11,281 nucleotides of DNA from an uncultured Alphaproteobacteria bacterium (GTDB lineage Bacteria; Pseudomonadota; Alphaproteobacteria; RF32; CAG-239), in the NCBI GenBank assembly GCA_910587405.1, contig CAJUKS010000022.1:1-11281 (forward strand). Reading direction: 5' to 3'. The number at the start of each line of letters is the position of its first letter. Positions within the stretch are counted from its first letter, which is position 1. Position numbers and translations under genes: made by a program. This document shows positions 1-5,952 of this stretch, in pieces. Below the pieces are notes generated by a model. It did no database searches and was not told where the DNA came from. It saw nothing but the letters and a program-made list of their open reading frames with translations.

Positions 1-1501
1 AATTGCCGATGAAATCTCCGGCGATATCGCCGATTGTACCATTATTATAAATCGCGCCACCGGCTGCCCATTCTCCTTCCGCATGGTTTTGAATAAAATC
101 ACCGGTAATATTACCTACTGTTCCGCCAGCATAAACAGCGCCTCCATACGCCACACTCTGTGTTAATTCAATGTAATTACTTATGAAGTTTCCTTTTACA
201 TTACCAGGTTCTCCAGCAGTGTAAAAAGCAAAATTTCCTATGAAATTACCCGTAATATCGCCGATCGTTCCTGTGTTATAAATAGCACCGCCATAAATTT
301 TACTAAGTTCTCCCTTAGCATAATTTCCGATAAAATCTCCGGTTATATTCCCTATAGTCCCACCATTATAGATAGCTCCGCCTTTGGTAGAATCGCCAGA
401 AGCATAATTGCCGATGAAATCTCCAGTAATATTACCGATTGTACCAACGTTGAGAAATGCGCCGCCGTTCGCTATCTGATAGGAAGAAGTATAATTTGCA
501 ATAAAATCTCCGGTGATATTACCAATCTTATTTCTGTTATAAATAGCACCGCCGTTAGCAAGATCAAAACCGCTGGAAGCATGATTGCCAATAAAATTTC
601 CGGCAATATTCTCTATAGTATTACCGTTAAAAATTGCACCACCCTGATTACTATCATCTTCAGTTTGAAGATAATTGTTAACAAAATCACCTGTGATATT
701 ACCAATTATTCCTAAATTATTAATTACACCAGCTTGCCATTCGGCACAATTATTGATAAAGTTACCGGTAATCTTTTCAATAACTGCGCTGCCAGTATTA
801 TAAATTGCTCCAGCATAATTCGGCGCACTATTAATATTAACAAAATCAGCATCAACGTCGCCGCTCAAAGCCTCTTGACGGGTATTGTAAACCGTTCGCC
901 CTTCCGGTTGGGTATAAGTATACTTAAAATACTTTGTCTGATCGTTCGGCAGTTGAACCGCAACTACGTCGGCGGCGTCTTTTTGATCTTCACTCACCGC
1001 GGTCCAGCTGATGTTTTTGGAAGTCGCAAAAGCCTCCGGTTTCAGATCAATTTTATAATACTGAGTCGTCAACTTGCCCTCAGCATCCGCTTCTGACATC
1101 GTGAAATTATAATCATCCTCTGAGCCTTCGCTGTATGAAAACGCACTGTCCGGTATCGACGCGACATCAAAGCCGTATTTGACGCCATCCAACTCAAACA
1201 AGCCGTCAGAACTTTCCTTTAACATTCCTGCCGAAGTTCCCGCGAGAGTGGTCAGCAAACCGGCATTGTCACCGCTCGGCATAAAGTAATAATCTTTACC
1301 ACCGATTTCTACTTTCACCGCGCCTGTCGGCAAATCGCCGCTCAGTTCGCTCAGGTTATAAGTTTGGTTGACAGAAGGAAGAACAGATCCGGCTTCCGAT
1401 TTTAAAGCATCCAAAGTCGGCGTTAAAGAAGATGCAACTGCGGGCGTACACAAAAAGGTCGTCGCCGTTAACGCAATTGCCAAAGAAGTATGTTTAGTCA
1501 T
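1..1501 (-). CDS. Exported repeat protein, autotransporter-like passenger (partial, 3' end beyond window)
   Basis: An open frame begins with ATG at 1499-1501 and stays open for 500 codons to the left edge, so the C-terminus is missing. The start is supported by AAGGAT at 1511-1516, nine bases upstream. Residues 1-23 form a signal peptide (basic MTKH, hydrophobic core, cleavage near AVA-S), so the protein is exported. Residues about 24-220 are non-repetitive and polar. From about residue 230 the chain is built of about ten units of the type GGAIYN-x-GTIGNITGDFIGN, rich in Gly, Asn and Ile, as expected of a stacked beta-helix surface passenger. By family habit a C-terminal beta-barrel or other anchor should lie outside the window; this is inference and cannot be seen here. 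The gene stands alone, separated from its upstream neighbour by a palindrome-rich gap. An adhesin or surface-display role is likely; the ligand is unknown. Confidence 0.85.
   Translation of the reverse strand, partial: MTKHTSLAIALTATTFLCTPAVASSLTPTLDALKSEAGSVLPSVNQTYNLSELSGDLPTGAVKVEIGGKDYYFMPSGDNAGLLTTLAGTSAGMLKESSDGLFELDGVKYGFDVASIPDSAFSYSEGSEDDYNFTMSEADAEGKLTTQYYKIDLKPEAFATSKNISWTAVSEDQKDAADVVAVQLPNDQTKYFKYTYTQPEGRTVYNTRQEALSGDVDADFVNINSAPNYAGAIYNTGSAVIEKITGNFINNCAEWQAGVINNLGIIGNITGDFVNNYLQTEDDSNQGGAIFNGNTIENIAGNFIGNHASSGFDLANGGAIYNRNKIGNITGDFIANYTSSYQIANGGAFLNVGTIGNITGDFIGNYASGDSTKGGAIYNGGTIGNITGDFIGNYAKGELSKIYGGAIYNTGTIGDITGNFIGNFAFYTAGEPGNVKGNFISNYIELTQSVAYGGAVYAGGTVGNITGDFIQNHAEGEWAAGGAIYNNGTIGDIAGDFIGN
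2..814 (-). repeat. In-frame tandem repeats coding GGAIYN..GNITGDFIGN units
   Basis: About ten degenerate units lie inside the surface-protein gene. Marking each by its ITGDFIGN-like segment, neighbouring units are spaced 78-93 bases apart (26-31 residues). One short unit of about 54 bases near 190-240 lacks the GGAIYN half. The spacing is always a multiple of three, so the frame is kept. Third-position changes are frequent, which argues for an old array under protein-level selection rather than a recent expansion. Confidence 0.85.
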
Positions 1502-1530
1502 TTCTATACAATCCTTATCTAAATGCATTT

Positions 1531-1771
1531 AAACGATCATTTTTTTGCTATAGAATAAATATGGATATACGATTTTTGAAAATGAGGATAAAATTGTGTA
1601 TTATAAAGGGCTTAGACTTGATTTTTTAAAATAAGGTTATTATAACCTTTGTTGTATCAAAAAAATGATCCTTTTTTTGCTACAGTTGCAATTTATTTCA
1701 ACTATCAGAAAATACTTGACTTTATTTTTTCAAAAGGTTTAATAAACCTGTTGAAATAAAAGGATCCTTTT
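1531..1771. promoter_or_regulatory. Palindrome-rich, partly duplicated regulatory region upstream of the surface protein
   Basis: This AT-rich stretch holds two related palindromes: AAGGTTATTATAACCTT (1633-1649), and AGGTTTAATAAACCT (1735-1749), whose arms extend outward to TTTCAA/TTGAAA (1728-1756). A third palindrome, AAAAGGATCCTTTT, is at 1758-1771. Each of the first two is preceded on the plus strand by ACTTGA (1616 and 1714), giving TTGATT-17 bp-TATAAC and TTGACT-17 bp-TTAATA, so each palindrome overlaps a would-be -10. On the minus strand, facing the surface gene, TATAAT occurs at 1600-1605 and inside the first palindrome at 1639-1644, though without good -35 boxes. A near-identical 19-mer is at 1535-1553 and 1667-1685. 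The pattern fits operator sites for a dimeric regulator. Which strand is transcribed cannot be settled from sequence. Confidence 0.5.
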
Positions 1772-1861
1772 CTGATATCCTCCCTCTGTGGCAGCAACTT
1801 ACTTGTCAAATTAACCTGCAAAAATATCGTTTGCCGAAAAACAATCTTTTGCTCTTCAATA

Positions 1862-1984
1862 GATATCCCCCAGTAAACTGGGGGTTCTAATCAGCTACAA
1901 ACCTACGGTTTGACCACGCTCGTTGGCGTGGAGCGGTGTCTAACGACATCTTTACATTCAGCCCCGAGTAAACTCGGGGTTTTC
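1862..1984. mobile_element. Cassette of four hairpins resembling an IS200/IS605-type end (solo remnant or guide-RNA-like)
   Basis: Two matching perfect hairpins bracket the region: CCCCCAGT-AA-ACTGGGGG (1867-1884) and CCCCGAGT-AA-ACTCGGGG (1962-1979). Between them are AAACC-TAC-GGTTT (1899-1911) and CCACGC-tcgttg-GCGTGG (1914-1931). Read on the minus strand, the last hairpin is followed by GATATCTATTGAAG. Compact strings of hairpins ending in a GC-rich stem are known from the ends of IS200/IS605 elements and the omega-RNAs that overlap them. No tnpA or tnpB is present, so this would be a solo remnant or non-autonomous copy. Read on the plus strand, the second GC-rich hairpin is followed by TTTTCT, so the region could instead be a small RNA ending in a terminator. 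The hairpins are certain; the identity is a guess. Confidence 0.35.
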
Positions 1985-1999
1985 TGTAAGGCATGTAAT

Positions 2000-2034
2000 A
2001 AAAAAATCCCCGAAAATTGCTTTTCAGGGGATTT
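2000..2034 (-). terminator. Rho-independent terminator of the dksA-maf-rng-yacG operon
   Basis: On the minus strand, AAATCCCC followed (after one bulged base) by GAAAA pairs with TTTTC-GGGGATTT around a four-base loop, and a run of seven T follows. It lies about 30 bases past the yacG stop codon. Confidence 0.85.
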
Positions 2035-2063
2035 GACTCTTCATAAAATAATAATGCGCAAGA

Positions 2064-2270
2064 TCAGTCTTCGTCGTCACGTGATATCAATTCTTCCAAC
2101 GCTTCAATATCCTGATCGTCAATTTCTTCGGCCTCAACCCGGTAAGATTCGTCAAACCAGTTACCGAGATCAATATCGGCACAGCGCTTTGAACAAAACG
2201 GCCGGTATTTTCCCAACGGCACCACCTTACCGCAAATCGGACAGCGGCAGGTTTTCAAAACTTCACCCAT
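2064..2270 (-). CDS. yacG: DNA gyrase inhibitor YacG, zinc-binding
   Basis: This 68-residue protein has the YacG zinc ribbon: C10-x2-C13 and C26-x3-C30, in the context CPICGK and RPFCSKRCADIDLGNWF, which is the family signature. The C-terminal third is very acidic (EAEEIDDQDIEALEELISRDDED). E. coli YacG binds GyrB and inhibits gyrase, so that role is assigned by family. The frame could be extended to an ATG at 2324, but that would overlap the upstream coding region by about 50 bases. The ATG at 2268-2270 has a strong AAGGAG (2277-2282) six bases upstream and leaves a one-base gap after the RNase stop codon. It is the last gene of the operon and is followed by a terminator. Length is normal for the family. 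Confidence 0.93.
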   Translation of the reverse strand: MGEVLKTCRCPICGKVVPLGKYRPFCSKRCADIDLGNWFDESYRVEAEEIDDQDIEALEELISRDDED

Positions 2271-2271
2271 T

Positions 2272-3447
2272 TTAAGCTCCTTTTTCAACCCGTCCGGTTC
2301 CGTTGCAGGTGTGGCACGGATCACTCATCAGATCCTGCAGCGTGGGACGGCGGCGCACCCGGATAATTTCGACCAACCCGGCCCGGCTCAACCCGGCGAC
2401 ATGGCTTTTGATGCTGTCTTTTGCCAGTTCCTGTTCCAAAATTTCCAACAACGGCTTAATATATTTATATTCCGAATGGCCGGCAAAGTCGATCACGATT
2501 TTGCCCGACAAATTGCGCAAACGAATCTGCCGCGCAATTTCATAAGCAGCCTCTTCATTAATACGATTCAACGAACCGCCGCCGCTGTCACGTCCGCTGT
2601 CCACATCAATGGCGGTACAGGCACGGGTCTCTTCAATGCTGATTCTTCCGCCGCCTCTGAGAGAAACTTCTTTCTCCAACGCCGATGCAATAACGTCCTC
2701 AATACCATATTCTTCAAACGGATTATTGCTCAGCTCAACGTCAAAGGTGTCCCCATATTGTTGACGAACTTCTGCTTCAACGTTCCGACTGTTGGTTACC
2801 AGTTTATGCAAACCGTGCAAATGGCGCGCCAGATGTTCAAACAAAGTATCGGGCTTGGCAAACAACAAACTCGGTGCGGTTACCGTACGCGCCTTCATCC
2901 GAATATGTTCATAAGTATCGCGCAGTTTCTCCATCTCTGAAGCAATGGCGGCAAAATCGACTTCGGTTGACGCCGTCCGCAATACCCATCCTTCCTGTCC
3001 GGTCATATGTTCTTTGACTTTTTCCATATATTCGGCCATTTTGTGCTTATCTTCAATCTTTGAAGACGCTTCGACACGCAGACGATAGGGACAATAAACG
3101 ACATAATTGCCCACCAGTTGAACCGCGCGTACCAGTCTTGCGTTTTTCTCCGCTCTTTTCTCTTGAGACACCTGCACGACAATGCTCTGCCCCTCGGTCA
3201 GCTTCATTTCCGCAACGCCTGTTTCTTCGGCATTCAGAAAACCTTCGCGCCCGTCGCCGATATTAACGAAAAAACCTTCCTTATCTCCGGCCAACATCAC
3301 TTTTTTGCTGATTTTTCCCAAATAAATATTACCGCTGATCGCCTGATTTTCAGTAATAATTTCCAACTCAGCGACCTGACCGCCTTCAATCAGGGCAATC
3401 CCCGAAACCGAAGAATTTTTATCATAAACAATTGTTTCTACACTCAT
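2272..3447 (-). CDS. rng: Ribonuclease E/G family endoribonuclease, short form
   Basis: This 391-residue protein matches the catalytic half of RNase E/G. An S1-like segment (about residues 38-75, SGNIYLGKISKKV..GFFVNIGDGREGFL) is followed by the RNase H-like and DNase I-like core. Catalytic aspartates are visible as TAIDVDSG (D281) and IVIDF (D320). The Zn-link motif CHTC is at 378-381, after which only ten residues remain. The small C-terminal domain of E. coli RNase G/E is therefore absent, and there is no long disordered scaffold tail. The position of RNase E N305 (DINS) is D283 here. Expected role: endonucleolytic processing of rRNA and mRNA. The start overlaps the maf stop as ATGA, so translation is probably coupled; yacG begins one base after the stop. 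Whether it is called RNase E or G is a matter of convention; the short form next to maf and yacG is common in alphaproteobacteria. Confidence 0.9.
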   Translation of the reverse strand: MSVETIVYDKNSSVSGIALIEGGQVAELEIITENQAISGNIYLGKISKKVMLAGDKEGFFVNIGDGREGFLNAEETGVAEMKLTEGQSIVVQVSQEKRAEKNARLVRAVQLVGNYVVYCPYRLRVEASSKIEDKHKMAEYMEKVKEHMTGQEGWVLRTASTEVDFAAIASEMEKLRDTYEHIRMKARTVTAPSLLFAKPDTLFEHLARHLHGLHKLVTNSRNVEAEVRQQYGDTFDVELSNNPFEEYGIEDVIASALEKEVSLRGGGRISIEETRACTAIDVDSGRDSGGGSLNRINEEAAYEIARQIRLRNLSGKIVIDFAGHSEYKYIKPLLEILEQELAKDSIKSHVAGLSRAGLVEIIRVRRRPTLQDLMSDPCHTCNGTGRVEKGA

Positions 3448-4016
3448 TTTATCCCCGCTCCGTTCAATAAGTTTTGAGTTTCATACAACGGCAGTCCGAC
3501 AATTCCCGAATACGAACCGACAATTTTGCGGACAAACCCGGCAAAGCACCCCTCAATTTTGTAACCGCAGCAGCCTACCCATTCCCGGGTTGCGACATAA
3601 TCCGCGATTTCCTTTTCCGACAATCTTTTGGTCACCACCCGGGAATCAACCAGCCGTAGGGCCTCGCGTCCGTTTTTGTCAATCAGGCAAACGGCGCTGA
3701 TGGCATGGCTGGCCCGCCCCGAAATCAGACGCATGGTTTGTTTTTGTTCTTCATCGCTGGCCGCCTTGTGCAAAACCCGTCTTCCGACAACGGCAATGGT
3801 GTCGCAGGCCAAAACGTTTTCGCCCGGATGCATCGCCGCCACCCGGCGCGCTTTTTCCAACGCCATCCGTTTGACATAACGCGAAGGCGTTTCAAACGGC
3901 TGCCGGCTTTCATCAATATCTGCCGGACAAACGATTTTGGGACAAAAGTTGATTTGTTGCAAAAGCGCCAAACGGTGCGGCGAGGACGAAGCCAGTATAA
4001 AGTCTTTTGTTTCCAT
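3444..4016 (-). CDS. maf: Maf-family nucleoside triphosphate pyrophosphatase
   Basis: This 190-residue protein carries the Maf signatures in order: LASSSPHR (8-15), CDTIAVVGRR with the metal-binding aspartate D72 (the family usually has ADT), SGRASHAISAV (about 99-109), and near the C-terminus GCCGYKIEG..GSYSGIVGLPL. Maf proteins hydrolyse dTTP, UTP or modified nucleotides to monophosphates and are proposed to clean the nucleotide pool. The family's usual GKAGGYxIQG reads GCCGYKIEG here, a mild deviation that may affect substrate choice. The gene starts nine bases after the dksA stop without a clear Shine-Dalgarno, so it probably relies on re-initiation, and it overlaps the RNase gene by four bases (ATGA). 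Which Maf substrate subtype it belongs to cannot be decided here. Confidence 0.92.
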   Translation of the reverse strand: METKDFILASSSPHRLALLQQINFCPKIVCPADIDESRQPFETPSRYVKRMALEKARRVAAMHPGENVLACDTIAVVGRRVLHKAASDEEQKQTMRLISGRASHAISAVCLIDKNGREALRLVDSRVVTKRLSEKEIADYVATREWVGCCGYKIEGCFAGFVRKIVGSYSGIVGLPLYETQNLLNGAGIK

Positions 4017-4025
4017 TATTTTATT

Positions 4026-4451
4026 TCAGTCTTCGCTGTAAGTTTTTTCCATTCTTTCGTGACGTTCCTGAGCCTCGATCGAAAGCGTGGCGACCGGGCG
4101 GGCTTCCAAACGTTCCACCCCGATCGGTTCGCCGGTTTCTTCACAATAACCATAAGTTCCGTCTTCTATTCTTTTCAGGGCATCATTGATTTTGCTGATC
4201 AGCTTACGAGCACGGTCTTTGGTACGCAAATCCAGCGCTTTGTCGGTTTCCATCGAAGCGCGGTCCAACTCGTCCGGCTGATTAAGACCGCCCTGGCGCA
4301 ATTCTTCAAGGGTGTCCTGAGACTGTGCCAGCAGCGATTTTTTCCACTCCATCAATTTGCGGCGAAAATATTCAACCTGAAATTCATTCATATATTCTTC
4401 GTCATTCGAAGGCCTGTAATCAGGGGGAAGAATTACTGACGTTTCAACCAT
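4026..4451 (-). CDS. dksA: RNA polymerase-binding transcription factor DksA (single-cysteine alphaproteobacterial form)
   Basis: This 141-residue protein has a long coiled coil with the tip motif DELDRA (D60, D63, A65), matching the DxxDxA of E. coli DksA that reaches into the RNA polymerase secondary channel. It ends in the degenerate zinc-finger region YGYCEETGEPIGVERLEARPVATLSIEAQERHER. Only C103 of the four classical cysteines remains, which is usual for alphaproteobacterial DksA. Expected role: ppGpp-linked control of rRNA and amino-acid promoters. The start chosen is the ATG at 4449-4451, with GGAG six bases upstream. The ATG four codons earlier (4461-4463) has no ribosome-binding site, and its own bases form part of that GGAG. 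It is the first gene of the operon, with maf nine bases downstream. Confidence 0.93.
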   Translation of the reverse strand: MVETSVILPPDYRPSNDEEYMNEFQVEYFRRKLMEWKKSLLAQSQDTLEELRQGGLNQPDELDRASMETDKALDLRTKDRARKLISKINDALKRIEDGTYGYCEETGEPIGVERLEARPVATLSIEAQERHERMEKTYSED

Positions 4452-4500
4452 GTGTCTCTCCATCTAGTTATATTGTTACAATCGGTTTCATATAGCCCAC

Positions 4501-4529
4501 TATATATAAATTTCAATGCTTTTCTTCAA
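4501..4529 (-). promoter_or_regulatory. Candidate sigma-70-type promoter of the dksA operon
   Basis: On the minus strand, TTGAAG (4524-4529) and TATATA (4501-4506) are separated by 17 bases. They lie about 50 bases upstream of the dksA start in an otherwise AT-rich gap. Other spacings are possible because the region is rich in TA steps. Confidence 0.45.
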
Positions 4530-4575
4530 GTAAAAAATCACCTTGCGCCCAGTTTTCGGCCGCCGCGGCGGTGTT

Positions 4576-5121
4576 TTACTGAAACTGCCACGTAATCACA
4601 TTCTCCCGGTCGTGTTTACAGGCTTTCTGCGCGTTGGCAAAATCCATCGGCAAGGCCGATTCGTTGTTCCCCTGCCAGGTAAAGTATTTACTGTTAACCT
4701 TAATATGCATCAAATGCGAATTATAGCCGGTCATCCAGTCCACCATCGCCAGTTCCAGACACGGGGTATAAGGCAGCCCTTTAAAAGTAATCGTGTAGGC
4801 GCTGTTTTGCTGCACCGCTTTCAGTTCGACATCGCCGTGATAGGCATGATACAAATTTTCGCCGTCCGCCATGTCGCCGGGAACAATTTTCTCCTTCACC
4901 ATTTGCTTGACTTTCAGATCCTTAAAGTTCTGGGACGACGCAAAACGGAAATCGATATTTTTTTGCAATTCGACAATCTGCTGAGTCACGCGGCTCATCC
5001 GATATTTGTCGAGCATATTGTTAATCAGCGAAATAATCGAAATCGCCAGCATTGAAATCACGGCAATAAAACCGATCGACTCAATCAACGTATATCCGGC
5101 TTCGGCTTTCAACCTGTTCAT
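4576..5121 (-). CDS. Type IV prepilin-like protein (pilin or pseudopilin)
   Basis: This 181-residue protein begins MNRLKAEAG-YTLIES, a class III (prepilin peptidase) signal: a short basic leader cut after G9, then Y10, with the conserved glutamate at mature position 5 (E14). A 20-odd-residue hydrophobic helix follows (GFIAVISMLAISIISLI) and continues into an amphipathic helix with MSRVTQQIVELQKNI, resembling the PilS/bundlin-type (type IVb) pilins. Two cysteines, C121 and C168, could form the C-terminal disulfide loop typical of pilins. Translation start: ATG at 5119-5121 with AAAGGAG (5129-5135) seven bases upstream. No pilus assembly ATPase, platform protein or prepilin peptidase lies nearby, so it must work with machinery coded elsewhere. 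Whether it is a major pilin, a minor pilin or a type II secretion pseudopilin is open. Confidence 0.8.
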   Translation of the reverse strand: MNRLKAEAGYTLIESIGFIAVISMLAISIISLINNMLDKYRMSRVTQQIVELQKNIDFRFASSQNFKDLKVKQMVKEKIVPGDMADGENLYHAYHGDVELKAVQQNSAYTITFKGLPYTPCLELAMVDWMTGYNSHLMHIKVNSKYFTWQGNNESALPMDFANAQKACKHDRENVITWQFQ

Positions 5122-5215
5122 AACACAACTCCTTTGCGGAATGTTTCCATTTTTTACTTTACTTTCCGAAATCGTAGTTTAATTATATTAAAAAGTGATA
5201 AAGAAAGGAACAAAA

Positions 5216-5773
5216 ATGCAAAAAATAACCACAGTTATGCTGCTTACGGCCGCTTTCGGGCTCAGTGCAGGAAATGCGGCTGCCGTCGAAAACGACTACA
5301 AACCCTATCTCGGCGTCAATTATGCCTATGACACCGTCAAAGCGGACGACTATCACTCTTACCACAATTCCGGCTCTCTTACTTTGGGTTCCGTTTACAA
5401 TCCGTATTTCGGTACCGAACTGTTTTACCAGTATTCCGACAAACACAAATTTCATACAACCGACAACCTTAAGGATTCCGCTTTTCAGGCCTATGGTCTG
5501 GATATGCTGGCCTACCTGCCGCTGGGCTGCGACGGTGCGTTTGCGCCCACCGCAACAATGGGAATCGGCGAATACACTTTCAAACACAACTACCGCTTTT
5601 CGCGCGACCGTCGGGATCACGGATGGGGCTATCGCTTCGGCGGCGGCCTGACTTACAACATTGATCAAAACTGGTCGGCGCGTCTTTTGGCCCGTTACAT
5701 TAAAACAGACCAACTGGACAACCTCGATCATATCACCGAATATTCGCTGGGCGTCCGATATACTTTCAGATAA
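5216..5773 (+). CDS. Small outer-membrane beta-barrel protein
   Basis: This 185-residue protein has a signal peptide (MQKITTVMLLTAAFGLSAGNAAA, cleavage before VEN). Alternating aromatic/polar strands follow throughout: YLGVNYAYD, GSLTLGSVYNPYFGTELFYQY, WGYRFGGGLTYNI, WSARLLARYIKT and a final strand EYSLGVRYTFR with a near-terminal Phe. This matches the eight-stranded OmpA/Opa-like porin-family barrels (OMP_b-brl type), which sit in the outer membrane without a known enzymatic role. The start chosen is the ATG at 5216, with AAAGGA (5204-5209) six bases upstream. A GTG at 5195 in frame would add seven residues but has no ribosome-binding site and would spoil the signal peptide. It is divergent from the prepilin gene (94 bases between starts) and is followed by its own terminator. 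A structural, adhesion or immune-shielding role is possible but not shown. Confidence 0.8.
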   Translation: MQKITTVMLLTAAFGLSAGNAAAVENDYKPYLGVNYAYDTVKADDYHSYHNSGSLTLGSVYNPYFGTELFYQYSDKHKFHTTDNLKDSAFQAYGLDMLAYLPLGCDGAFAPTATMGIGEYTFKHNYRFSRDRRDHGWGYRFGGGLTYNIDQNWSARLLARYIKTDQLDNLDHITEYSLGVRYTFR

Positions 5774-5795
5774 ACAGGTTCCGACTTTTGCAAAG

Positions 5796-5824
5796 CACCG
5801 CTGTCCGCACGGCGGTGTTTTTTT
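5796..5824 (+). terminator. Rho-independent terminator after the beta-barrel gene
   Basis: CACCGC (5796-5801) pairs with GCGGTG (5812-5817), followed by seven T. It lies 22 bases after the stop codon. Confidence 0.8.
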
Positions 5825-5871
5825 ATATCGTCAGCAATATCATTTTCCCCTGTCACTCTTATATTTTAGGC

Positions 5872-5920
5872 AAAAAAAATCCCTCAAAGGACGAGGGGTT
5901 GGGGGAAAATCCTTTGAGGG
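5872..5920 (-). terminator. Rho-independent terminator of the small exported-protein gene
   Basis: On the minus strand, CCCTCAAAGGA pairs perfectly with TCCTTTGAGGG (11 bp), followed by ATTTTTTTT. The loop is unusually long at 18 bases and is C-rich on this strand (G-rich on the other). It lies about 30 bases past the stop codon of the gene at 5953-6291. Confidence 0.85.
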
Positions 5921-5952
5921 CAGTCTCGGTGGAAAGTGTACTTAATAATTGG

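Noticed and set aside
1..840. Regularly spaced similar segments that might suggest a CRISPR array
   Set aside because: The units are degenerate, spaced in multiples of three and code a repeated peptide; there are no constant repeats with unique spacers.
734..1096. Plus-strand open frame of 120 codons
   Set aside because: It lies antisense to the surface-protein gene, which has a signal peptide, ribosome-binding site and periodic repeats; the plus-strand frame is a by-product.
1910..2275. Plus-strand open frame of 121 codons starting inside the hairpin cassette
   Set aside because: It runs through two terminator-like hairpins and then antisense through yacG. No Shine-Dalgarno and no recognisable domain.
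2311..2940. Plus-strand frame of 209 codons opposite the RNase gene
   Set aside because: Antisense to a well-supported RNase E/G coding region with catalytic motifs; no independent support.
3705..4439. Plus-strand frame of 244 codons spanning maf and dksA
   Set aside because: It crosses the junction of two conserved minus-strand genes and shows no family motif.
4530..4575. GC-rich inverted segments followed by ATTTTTTA after the prepilin gene, a possible terminator
   Set aside because: The CACC/GGTG stem is short and the interior pairs poorly; not strong enough to list as a feature.
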